Source of the DNA: Gammaproteobacteria bacterium
GTDB lineage: Bacteria; Pseudomonadota; Gammaproteobacteria; GRL18
DNA length: 12,223 nucleotides
Assembly (NCBI GenBank): GCA_013139395.1
Contig: WTAX01000152.1
Span: 1 to 12,223, forward strand
Direction of reading: 5' to 3'
Of the stretch, positions 1-5,750 are shown piece by piece. The first letter of the stretch is position 1, and the number at the start of each line of letters is the position of its first letter. The position numbers were made by a program, and so were the translations under genes. The notes below the pieces were generated by a model. It did not search any database. It was not told the DNA's origin and worked only from the letters and a program-made list of their open reading frames with translations.

Positions 1-908
1 GGATTAAGTTGCCAAAATGCCTCCGGGGCATTAATTTTTAATGCCTTTTTTATCACTCTGAAATGTAATGGAAACATCGTCGTTTTGTTTTCATCCAGTT
101 TGACTTTAAACATCTCCTTTGAAGCGCTGTCCATATCAATGGTAATTTCTTCACTTTTTATATTAGAAACCGCGTGCGGCAGGACAGTTTCTTTATTAAA
201 ATGGAAAATCAATGAAAACAAAAACAGGAAGTATTCAACTGCAGAATAAGGCGAAATAATCATCAAAGATAATTGTTCTGAACGCATGGAGCTTTTTTGT
301 AATAAGACTCTGGTCAGTCGACTGGACTGATTTTGATTAACAACAAACAAGGCACTGGCAAGCGTTTTTATCTGCCTGCCTCGTTGGGTTTCTATTGATA
401 CTTTTTCTAATGATAATTGAAAAAATTGCTTAATTCCCAGTATGACATTTTTTATCAATGCACCCGGACTTAAATCTGAGTGCCATGCTTCCAGCAAAGG
501 GATTTGACCCACCACTACTTTAAATTGCACCAGCTGATCATTACATGTTAATAAATTTATGGCTTGAGTCTCATCTCTCAAGGCCACCTCAATATTGTCT
601 TCTAGATGCTTTGATAACTGGTAGGCATTGCGTAATATTTTTTGTGACTCTAAAGGTAAAAAACCCAGAGTACAGTGTTGTCCATTAGCACTATGAGAAT
701 AAGCATATTGAACAAGCTCATCAATAAGCTGTATGTCACCTGCGAGGATCAAATGACTTGTAATAGCAATGTACTCTAATGGCTCACTTAAAAAATGAGC
801 TTTCTCTACAGCAATGATCTCCGTGCCAAAATCATTATTTTTAAGTGTCGCAATAAAATCAATTGACTGCTCATCATAGATAAATAATGCCTGTTTTTGA
901 TATTTCAT
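1..908 (-). CDS. Degenerate diacylglycerol/lipid-kinase-fold protein (YegS/BmrU-like), 3' end outside window
   Basis: An open frame starts at the ATG at 908 and continues past the left edge without a stop; 302 codons are visible. The order of segments follows the DAGK/YegS lipid kinase fold. Residues 54-68 (LILAGDIQLIDELVQ) fall where kinases carry the GGDGT nucleotide loop. Residues 82-98 (GFLPLESQKILRNAYQL) fall where they carry the GILPLGTxNDxARxLGLP motif. Residues 118-134 resemble the (V)DLLxxN... strand, 206-218 the DDGLLDxxI strand, and 264-293 the C-terminal VDGE...LRVxxP strands. Every signature glycine or acidic residue I would expect is replaced (AGDIQ, LESQK, SMRSEQLSL), so a kinase activity is doubtful. 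No signal peptide is visible; the hydrophobic stretch at 224-235 is probably core, not membrane. The fold is inferred from motif layout by eye, not from a profile search. A binding or regulatory role is possible but not shown. Confidence 0.6.
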   Translation of the reverse strand, partial: MKYQKQALFIYDEQSIDFIATLKNNDFGTEIIAVEKAHFLSEPLEYIAITSHLILAGDIQLIDELVQYAYSHSANGQHCTLGFLPLESQKILRNAYQLSKHLEDNIEVALRDETQAINLLTCNDQLVQFKVVVGQIPLLEAWHSDLSPGALIKNVILGIKQFFQLSLEKVSIETQRGRQIKTLASALFVVNQNQSSRLTRVLLQKSSMRSEQLSLMIISPYSAVEYFLFLFSLIFHFNKETVLPHAVSNIKSEEITIDMDSASKEMFKVKLDENKTTMFPLHFRVIKKALKINAPEAFWQLN

Positions 909-1004
909 AACTTGATTTTTTTACCCTGGCAGGAATGCTATCCATATTATTTACGCATGGGGTTAAACCTGAAGAACTACACCTAAAGACAAAGGAGTAA
1001 AATT

Positions 1005-1033
1005 ATTCTACAAGGATACGATATTTTGCACAA
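1005..1033 (-). promoter_or_regulatory. Weak candidate sigma70 promoter for the lipid-kinase-fold gene
   Basis: Read on the minus strand, TTGTGC (1028-1033) is followed after 17 bases by TAGAAT (1005-1010), about 95 bases before the start codon at 908. The -10 matches 5 of 6 and the -35 only 3 of 6. A short direct repeat TTGACTA/TTGACTG lies just upstream (about 1059-1073) and could also supply -35 elements, but without a good -10 at the right distance. The flagellin terminator at 1110-1139 makes a separate promoter in this gap necessary. Confidence 0.25.
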
Positions 1034-1102
1034 CTACTCTAAGTTAAGAGTGAACAGTCAATAGTCAAGGGTTATGGCTTTTCTGGGCATACAAAATATG
1101 CA

Positions 1103-1139
1103 AATAAAAAAGCCAATGATAAATTATCATCATTGGCTT
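1103..1139 (-). terminator. Rho-independent terminator of the flagellin gene
   Basis: A perfect 11-bp stem, AAGCCAATGAT (1110-1120) against ATCATTGGCTT (1129-1139), encloses an 8-base loop. On the minus strand the stem is followed at once by TTTTTA, so it is a canonical intrinsic terminator for leftward transcription. It lies 34 bases beyond the flagellin stop codon and isolates flagellin from the lipid-kinase-fold gene downstream. Confidence 0.85.
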
Positions 1140-1173
1140 ACAAAACATGAAACAATTGGTATACAGTATCAAT

Positions 1174-1989
1174 TTAACCAGATAAAAGTCCTAAAATCTG
1201 TTTAGATGAGAAATTGGCCTGACTGCTAAGTGCAGCTGCTGCATCTCTGAGCAGCAAATCCCTGTTACGCTCACTGATTGTTTGCGCATAGTCAGTATCC
1301 AGAATACGGCTCCTGGCTGCGGAAAGATTTTCTTCTTTATTTTGCAGGTTACGGCCAATACTTTCAAAACGATTCAGGTTTGCACCATATTCTGCTCGTT
1401 GAGTGTTCACCTGTGTTATAGAATCATCAAATACAGATAAGGCACTTGATGCACCGGACTGAGAAGATAAATCTGCTGAAAAAAAGCCGCTGCCGCTGAG
1501 GTTACTTTGTAAGTCAACAGTTTTAATACTCACCTGATCGCCAGCATTAGCATCTACCTGAAAATTCAGTTCAGCATTTTCATTGAGTAGTTTCTGACCA
1601 TTAAACTCCGCCGTTTCTGTAATGCGACTGACTTCATCCTGAATCATAGAAAATTCAGTTTGCAAGGATGCTCTATCTGCATCACTCAGGGAACCATTTG
1701 CACTTTGCATCGCCAGATCACGGCCACGCTGCATGAGATCGGTGATTTGTGAGCTAAAACCATCGGCTGTTTGTGCTAAGGAAATGCCGTCATTAGTATT
1801 GCGATAGCCCTGACTGGAACCCATAATTTGCGAGGCAAAGCGTTCAACGATTGCCAGGCCTGCAGCATTATCTTTGGCACTATTGATCTGTTTACCAGAT
1901 GATAAACGGGAAAATGAAGTCGACAGTCTATCATTATGCTGATTAAGCAGACTGCCGATAGAATTTGAATTATTGATACCAATACCCAT
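1174..1989 (-). CDS. fliC: Flagellin, short (D0/D1 only), 271 aa
   Basis: Structural subunit of the flagellar filament. The N-terminal flagellin domain is clear at about residues 2-137, with RLSSGKQINSAKDNAAGLAI (29-48) and the coiled-coil segment QRGRDLAMQSANG (87-99), equivalent to the region recognised by TLR5 in Salmonella flagellin. The C-terminal domain spans about 186-271 and ends in QANFSSKQILGLLSG instead of the usual QANxxPxxxLxLL. Only about 45 residues separate the two, so the variable D2/D3 domains are essentially absent; 271 residues is normal for this short class. The frame opens at a GTG at 2007, but that codon overlaps the Shine-Dalgarno site; the ATG at 1989 sits 5 bases after a perfect AGGAGG and gives the normal N-terminus MGIGINNSNS. 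The gene stands alone: no flaG, fliD, fliS or second flagellin is next to it. Which flagellin paralogue it is cannot be decided here. Confidence 0.95.
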   Translation of the reverse strand: MGIGINNSNSIGSLLNQHNDRLSTSFSRLSSGKQINSAKDNAAGLAIVERFASQIMGSSQGYRNTNDGISLAQTADGFSSQITDLMQRGRDLAMQSANGSLSDADRASLQTEFSMIQDEVSRITETAEFNGQKLLNENAELNFQVDANAGDQVSIKTVDLQSNLSGSGFFSADLSSQSGASSALSVFDDSITQVNTQRAEYGANLNRFESIGRNLQNKEENLSAARSRILDTDYAQTISERNRDLLLRDAAAALSSQANFSSKQILGLLSG

Positions 1990-1994
1990 TTTAA

Positions 1995-2000
1995 CCTCCT
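1995..2000 (-). promoter_or_regulatory. Strong Shine-Dalgarno site fixing the flagellin start
   Basis: The minus strand reads AGGAGG 5 bases before the ATG at 1989. This perfect anti-16S match fits a highly expressed structural protein and excludes the upstream in-frame GTG at 2007, whose own translation would have to begin across this site. Confidence 0.85.
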
Positions 2001-2035
2001 GAAGCACTCAAGTCAGTTGTGAGTCTAATATCTTT

Positions 2036-2064
2036 ATTATGGAAGCAAAATAATAAATTTTCAG
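2036..2064 (-). promoter_or_regulatory. Candidate flagellin promoter
   Basis: On the minus strand CTGAAA (2059-2064) and CATAAT (2036-2041) are 17 bases apart, giving 4/6 and 5/6 matches to sigma70 and a leader of about 40 bases. The sigma28 flagellar consensus (TAAA-N15-GCCGATAA) is not convincingly present; the nearest is TAAA (2080-2083), 14 bases, then ACTGAAAA (2058-2065), a 5/8 match with short spacing that overlaps the same region. Which sigma factor is used is therefore undecided. Confidence 0.3.
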
Positions 2065-2111
2065 TGATCAGTGTCTATATTTACGTTTTTCAACATTAAT
2101 TCAGCGACTTT

Positions 2112-2140
2112 TTAGCTCCGGCACACGATGCTGGAGCTAA
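2112..2140 (-). terminator. Hairpin downstream of the HMA-like gene, no U-tract
   Basis: TTAGCTCCGGC (2112-2122) and GCTGGAGCTAA (2130-2140) form an 11-bp stem with one G-T wobble and a 7-base loop, 16 bases after the stop codon of the HMA-like gene. On the minus strand it is followed by AAAAGTCG and not a T-run, so it is not a canonical intrinsic terminator. It may still stabilise the 3' end of the transcript or act with Rho. Confidence 0.45.
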
Positions 2141-2155
2141 GAGACAGACAGGCTC

Positions 2156-2392
2156 CTAAATACCACCTACCAGTTGGGCATGTACACCCTTATTTTTAAC
2201 ATATTCTAAAACTTGCATCATATTCACACTTTCAGGCGAATAATCAACCAGCATAAGATGTTGTCTCGTAGGGTTAACATGCACCTTATCGATACCATGA
2301 TCCTTGCTGAGCAGACTTTCCAGCTCAGTAATATTTGGCTTACTCAGTGTTTCGTCAATATGGACAATAATTTCAATACTTTTTCTGGACAT
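2156..2392 (-). CDS. Small heavy-metal-associated (HMA)-like ferredoxin-fold protein without CXXC, 78 aa
   Basis: The predicted alternation matches the beta-alpha-beta-beta-alpha-beta HMA/MerP fold: strand SIEIIVHID (about 4-12), helix ITELESLLSK (about 21-30), strands IDKVHVNP and HLMLVDY (about 34-51), helix MMQVLEYVKNKG (about 58-69), strand VHAQLVGG (70-77). There is no cysteine anywhere, so the GMTCxxC copper or mercury site of the family is absent. Histidines at 11, 32, 38, 45 and 71 could bind metal, but this is speculation. There is no signal peptide, so it is probably cytosolic. The frame extends to a TTG at 2410, but the ATG at 2392 has AAGGAG 7 bases upstream and is preferred. It has its own promoter (2501-2528) and a hairpin behind it, so it is probably monocistronic. 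Assignment to the HMA fold is by pattern only. Confidence 0.7.
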   Translation of the reverse strand: MSRKSIEIIVHIDETLSKPNITELESLLSKDHGIDKVHVNPTRQHLMLVDYSPESVNMMQVLEYVKNKGVHAQLVGGI

Positions 2393-2399
2393 CGTATTT

Positions 2400-2405
2400 C
2401 TCCTT
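2400..2405 (-). promoter_or_regulatory. Shine-Dalgarno site fixing the HMA-like start
   Basis: AAGGAG on the minus strand lies 7 bases before the ATG at 2392. The alternative TTG at 2410 lies upstream of this site, which argues against it. Confidence 0.75.
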
Positions 2406-2496
2406 ATCAATTGATTAAACTATGAACTAAGAACCAGGAAATGAAATAGCAATGACATAATACCAAGCAATATGCCTGCTATTTACAGTCTGTATA

Positions 2497-2528
2497 CTTG
2501 AGTATAGAACTCAAGAATTATTTGTCAA
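2497..2528 (-). promoter_or_regulatory. Strong sigma70 promoter with overlapping dyad, for the HMA-like gene
   Basis: On the minus strand a perfect TTGACA (2523-2528) is followed after 16 bases by TATACT (2501-2506), a 5/6 match. The predicted transcript starts near 2494, about 100 bases before the ATG at 2392. Two inverted repeats overlap the -10: CTTGAG-N7-CTCAAG (2497-2515) lies across the -10 and the spacer, and TATACT-TG-AGTATA (2493-2506) covers the -10 and start point. A regulator bound there would block or reshape the promoter. The spacer is 16 bases, not the 19-20 of classical MerR-type promoters, so a MerR activator is not indicated. Confidence 0.6.
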
Positions 2529-2567
2529 ATTATGCAAGGAAAATATTTTATATCAGGCATTGAATGC

Positions 2568-3104
2568 TTATCCCATAGACAGGTAGTCATTTTTCAATTT
2601 AACATAATGATCGGCAGAATATTGCAGTCCCTCAATTTCATCTTCTGTCAGAGCACGGGCTTTTTTTGCCGGGCTGCCGACATAAAGATAACCACTTTCC
2701 AGGCGTTTTCCCGGTGAAACCAGGGCGCCGGCAGCAAGAAAGACATTTTTTTCCAGATGAGCATCATCCAGAATGATAGCCCCCATACCAATCAGACAAT
2801 TATCTTCAACCGTACAGCCATGCAGTACAACGTTATGACCAATAGTGACCTGACTGCCAATAGATAGAGGAAATCCTCCAGGATGTTTGTTGGAATGATC
2901 ATGTGTTACATGCAGCACACTACCATCCTGAACACTGGTATTCGCACCGATTTTTATCCAGTTAACATCACCTCTAATGGTTGTATTTGGCCAGATAGAG
3001 CAATCAGAACCAATTTCTACCTGACCAATAACCTGAGCTGATTCATCAATGTAAACATCTTTGCCGATGTTGGGGATAAATTGTTTAAAGGGACGAATAC
3101 TCAT
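2568..3104 (-). CDS. Gamma-class carbonic anhydrase family protein (YrdA-like), 178 aa
   Basis: A left-handed beta-helix protein of hexapeptide repeats, of YrdA length (E. coli about 184 residues). Visible signatures are RGDVNWIKIGANTSVQDGSV (44-63), the metal-binding histidine in VLHVTH (H65), and GHNVVLHGC (89-97) supplying H90 and H95; these three match the trimer-interface zinc/iron ligands of gamma carbonic anhydrases. The C-terminal part (149-178) is the usual packing helix. Many YrdA/PaaY-type members show little or no CO2 hydration in assays, so the catalytic role is uncertain, although all three histidines are present. The start at 3104 has an AAGGA-type site upstream (minus strand TAAGGAATAGG). 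It begins 23 bases after the glutathione reductase stop codon, with no terminator between, so the two are probably co-transcribed. Confidence 0.9.
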   Translation of the reverse strand: MSIRPFKQFIPNIGKDVYIDESAQVIGQVEIGSDCSIWPNTTIRGDVNWIKIGANTSVQDGSVLHVTHDHSNKHPGGFPLSIGSQVTIGHNVVLHGCTVEDNCLIGMGAIILDDAHLEKNVFLAAGALVSPGKRLESGYLYVGSPAKKARALTEDEIEGLQYSADHYVKLKNDYLSMG

Positions 3105-3127
3105 TTTTTCCTATTCCTTAACTTTTT

Positions 3128-4480
3128 TTAACGCATTGTGACCAATTCTTCAGCACTACAAGGATGAATGGCAATGGTATTATCAAAATCAGCCTTGGTC
3201 GCACCCATTTTAATCGCCACCGCAAAACCCTGCATCATTTCATCAACACCGGGGCCGATAATATGACAGCCAACAATTTTTTCCTGAGCTCCAACACAGA
3301 CTAATTTCATAGCAATAGGTGCTTTATGCTCAGTAAAAGCATGTGACATCGGCGTAAAATGAGTACTGTAAATTTTTACCGAGTTACCGTACGAGTCATG
3401 TGCCTGCTGCTCTGTCAGACCAATAGTTGCAATAGGCGGATGACTAAAAACTACAGTTGCAATATTACTATAGTCCAGTTTACGCTCCGGCATATTATTG
3501 AATAAGCGATCAGATAAACGACGCGCAGCAGCAATGGCAACCGGTGTTAAAGCCGCTTTACGATTGACATCACCGACTGAATAGATACCTTTAACATTGG
3601 TCTGTTCAAACTCATCACTGGGAATATAACCCTGCGCATCCATCTCAACACCCGCTGCTTCAAGATTCAGATCCGCAGTATTGGGGGTTCTGCCAATGGC
3701 CCAGACCAGAGCATCAACATTATTGACCTGCTGATTTTTTGTACAATGAATCGTCAGTTTTCCCTGCTCATTCTTTTCAACCGATTCAACTTCTGTGGTA
3801 CTGAGTAAAACAATATTGGAATCTTCTTGCAGTACAGCAGCCAGAGTATCCGATAAAATGGGATCAAAATTGCCCAATACATGACCTTTACGGATCAATA
3901 GGGTAACCTGACTACCCAGACTACTCATTAACCCCGCCAGCTCCACAGCAATATAACCAGAACCAACAATTGCAATATGTTCCGGCTGTTCAGTCATAGC
4001 AAAAAAGCCATCTGACGTCAGGCCCAGTTCAGCACCGGGTAAATCAGGTATTATAGGATAACCGCCGGGAGCCACAACAATATGATCAGCAGTAAATTGC
4101 TCACCATTGACTTCAAGGGTTTTAGCATCAACAAAGCGAGCCTTACCTTCTACATAGTCAATTTTTGAATCACTGAGATAATTACCATACCAACCGGTAA
4201 TACCGGAAATATAGCCCTGTCGCTGTTCAACTAGTTTGCTCCAGTTAAGTCCATTATTAGTCACATCAAAACCATAATCACGGGCATCAGCCAGTCCATG
4301 AGCCAGATTAGCGGCATTCCACATCACTTTTTTGGGAACACAACCGACATTCACACAAGTACCACCAACAGTACCACTTTCGATGACAAGGCATTTTCTG
4401 CCGTATTCAGCTGCTCGCTCTGCTGCAGAAATGCCGCCGCTGCCGGCGCCTATAGAAATTAAATCATAATGTTTTGTCAT
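3128..4480 (-). CDS. gorA: Glutathione-disulfide reductase, 450 aa
   Basis: Cytosolic FAD-dependent flavoenzyme reducing GSSG to 2 GSH with NAD(P)H. The length equals E. coli Gor (450). The FAD Rossmann motif GAGSGG is at 11-16, the redox disulfide [13 protein letters not shown] at 39-51 (C42 and C47, the E. coli numbering), the NAD(P) Rossmann motif [11 protein letters not shown] at 173-183, the second FAD motif GIYSVGDV at 298-305, and the catalytic H439/E444 pair in HPCSAEE near the C-terminus, ending VTMR as in E. coli. One departure stands out: E. coli uses R198 and R204 (in VRKHAPLRSFD) to bind the 2'-phosphate of NADPH, whereas here the segment reads [11 protein letters not shown], keeping R197 but with G203 in place of the second arginine. 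It is the first gene of a probable two-gene unit with the gamma carbonic anhydrase and is divergent from the HD-domain gene. No strong Shine-Dalgarno site is seen (CAGG about 12 bases upstream). Confidence 0.95.
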   Translation of the reverse strand: MTKHYDLISIGAGSGGISAAERAAEYGRKCLVIESGTVGGTCVNVGCVPKKVMWNAANLAHGLADARDYGFDVTNNGLNWSKLVEQRQGYISGITGWYGNYLSDSKIDYVEGKARFVDAKTLEVNGEQFTADHIVVAPGGYPIIPDLPGAELGLTSDGFFAMTEQPEHIAIVGSGYIAVELAGLMSSLGSQVTLLIRKGHVLGNFDPILSDTLAAVLQEDSNIVLLSTTEVESVEKNEQGKLTIHCTKNQQVNNVDALVWAIGRTPNTADLNLEAAGVEMDAQGYIPSDEFEQTNVKGIYSVGDVNRKAALTPVAIAAARRLSDRLFNNMPERKLDYSNIATVVFSHPPIATIGLTEQQAHDSYGNSVKIYSTHFTPMSHAFTEHKAPIAMKLVCVGAQEKIVGCHIIGPGVDEMMQGFAVAIKMGATKADFDNTIAIHPCSAEELVTMR

Positions 4481-4546
4481 AAAAATATACCTGAAATCGG
4501 TTGTCGATGATTGTAGAAGATCGTAGAAATAGTTAAGTTATTTCAC

Positions 4547-4575
4547 TGAAATTATAAGAGATATCCTGTTATAGT
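4547..4575 (+). promoter_or_regulatory. Candidate extended -10 promoter for the HD/acetyltransferase pair, inside the divergent region
   Basis: TGAAAT (4547-4552), 17 bases, then TATAGT (4570-4575) preceded by TGT, which makes an extended -10 element (TGn). A start near 4582 would leave about 45 bases of leader. On the opposite strand the same 146-base gap holds a perfect TTGACA (4594-4599), but its nearest -10 (TATAAC, 4568-4573) is 20 bases away; a perfect TATAAT (4551-4556) has no -35 at normal distance. The gorA promoter is thus probably here too and would overlap this one, but I cannot fix it. Confidence 0.4.
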
Positions 4576-4626
4576 GGGGATTAATCATGAAATTGTCAAT
4601 ATACCAAAGGCCACTGAAAAAAACTT

Positions 4627-5148
4627 ATGATCAGCAGAGAATTAATTCAATTAATAGATAAAACATTTCAACTTAACTGGCAGGGTGTACATGGCGTTTC
4701 TCATTGGGCAAGAGTGCGCATCAATGGCTTATTTATGGCTAAGCAAAATGGAGCTAATTTACGAGTAGTCGAATTATTTGCCTTCTTACATGACAGTAAA
4801 CGAGAGGCCGATTTTAATGATCCTGATCATGGCGAACGAGCCGCAGAATTTATTAAATTTTTACCCAATGATTTATTATCCATTAATGCTCATGAAAAAA
4901 ACTTATTAATATTAGCCTGTGCTGATCATAGTAAGGGCTTTGTTGAGGGTGATATCACAGTGATAACCTGCTGGGATGCCGACCGACTTGATTTAGGGCG
5001 CGGCGGGCAACGCCCTGATACAAAAAAATTATGTACTGATATTGCTAAACAGCCTGAATTTTTTGAAAAAGCCTATCAACGAGCCACCTGGCAACACCGT
5101 ATTCAAGCCAATACAGCAACAGTGCAGACCTGGAAGCCGGCACTATGA
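4627..5148 (+). CDS. HD-domain (metal-dependent phosphohydrolase-fold) protein, 173 aa
   Basis: A small soluble helical protein with the HD-superfamily metal pattern: HGVSHWARV (H22 and H26), FLHDSKRE (H55-D56), H68, H101, and CWDADRLDLGR (D117/D119/D122). H26, H55, D56 and one of the later aspartates would form the usual metal site. The combination of HGxxHWARV, LFAFLHDS and WDADRLDLGR defines a recognisable but uncharacterised bacterial family; I know of no established substrate, so none is assigned. There is no signal peptide or membrane segment. The Shine-Dalgarno site is poor (AAAGG about 16 bases before the ATG), suggesting modest translation. Its stop codon overlaps the start of the acetyltransferase gene (ATGA), which points to translational coupling and a shared transcript. 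Confidence 0.8.
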   Translation: MISRELIQLIDKTFQLNWQGVHGVSHWARVRINGLFMAKQNGANLRVVELFAFLHDSKREADFNDPDHGERAAEFIKFLPNDLLSINAHEKNLLILACADHSKGFVEGDITVITCWDADRLDLGRGGQRPDTKKLCTDIAKQPEFFEKAYQRATWQHRIQANTATVQTWKPAL

Positions 5149-5663
5149 CTTTTAATAGTCTGACACCAGAACTCATGCAGCGCAGACATCAGGTGCATGA
5201 TACCTGTCGCCAGTTTAGCCGCAGCCCGTCAAAAGGTAATATGGCACGTTTGAAATCATTATTTGCCGGCGTTGGAGAAGAGGTGTTTATCGAACAGGGC
5301 TTCTATTGTGACTATGGTGATAAAATAACATTAGGCCATCGCGTTTATATTAATGTTAATTGTACTTTTCTCGATGGCGGCCGGATAAACATTGGTGATG
5401 ATTGTTTAATCGGCCCTAATGTACAAATCCTCACCATTAATCATGCCGCCTCACCAATAGAGCGTTTAAAGAAACTCAATTATGCTGAAGATATTCATAT
5501 TGAGAATAATGTATGGATTGGTGCCGGAGCGATTATATTACCCGGGATTCATATCGGCAGCGGTGCGGTTATAGGGGCAGGCAGCGTAGTCACTAAGAAT
5601 GTTCCAGGCAACTGCCTTTATGCCGGTAATCCGGCAGAAAAAGTTCGTCTTCTTGAAACGTAA
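5145..5663 (+). CDS. Maltose/galactoside-type O-acetyltransferase (hexapeptide repeat, LacA/Maa/NodL-like), 172 aa
   Basis: Acetyl-CoA-dependent transferase of the left-handed beta-helix family. The motif chain is characteristic: FYCDYGDKITLGHRVYINVN (53-72), CTFLDGGRINIGDDCLIGPN (73-92), ILTINH (95-100) with the catalytic histidine H100, IHIENNVWIGAGAIILPG (117-134) and VIGAGSVVTKNVPGNCLYAG (142-161), ending in NPAEKVR. The acceptor cannot be read from the sequence; relatives acetylate maltose, galactosides or Nod factors, often with loose specificity. The protein is about 10-30 residues shorter than LacA or Maa, and its N-terminal segment (1-45) only loosely resembles their Mac helical domain. 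It overlaps the HD-domain gene by 4 bases. Its stop codon forms the foot of the downstream stem (5661-5740). It is probably cytosolic. Confidence 0.88.
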   Translation: MTFNSLTPELMQRRHQVHDTCRQFSRSPSKGNMARLKSLFAGVGEEVFIEQGFYCDYGDKITLGHRVYINVNCTFLDGGRINIGDDCLIGPNVQILTINHAASPIERLKKLNYAEDIHIENNVWIGAGAIILPGIHIGSGAVIGAGSVVTKNVPGNCLYAGNPAEKVRLLET

Positions 5664-5750
5664 CTATTCAGTGAGTATTTCTAATTACTAGTGTTAAGCC
5701 TATGGTCACTTATTTTTGTAAATAACACGCTGAATAGTTACTTTTTATTT
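5661..5750 (+). terminator. Long-loop stem with T-run after the acetyltransferase gene
   Basis: TAACTATTCAG (5661-5671, beginning with the TAA stop codon) is perfectly complementary to CTGAATAGTTA (5730-5740), and CTTTTTATTT follows directly. The 58-base interval contains a second pair, GTGTTA (5691-5696) with TAACAC (5723-5728), that stacks close under the outer stem. The T-run fits a terminator for rightward transcription, but the loop is much longer than usual. The minus-strand Sel1 gene ends at 5745, so the structure lies between two converging genes and may serve both. Confidence 0.5.

Noticed and set aside
1776..1982. Open frame on the minus strand inside the flagellin gene
   Set aside because: It lies within the flagellin gene in another frame, has no ribosome site, and its composition is unlike a real protein.
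2058..2083. sigma28 promoter for flagellin
   Set aside because: TAAA is present, but the -10 matches only 5 of 8 bases and the spacing is 14 instead of 15, so I do not call it.
2213..2425. Plus-strand open frame over the HMA-like gene
   Set aside because: The minus-strand frame has a promoter, AAGGAG site and a coherent fold pattern; the plus frame has none of these.
4568..4599. gorA promoter TTGACA/TATAAC
   Set aside because: The -35 is perfect, but the 20-base spacer is too long for a confident sigma70 call.
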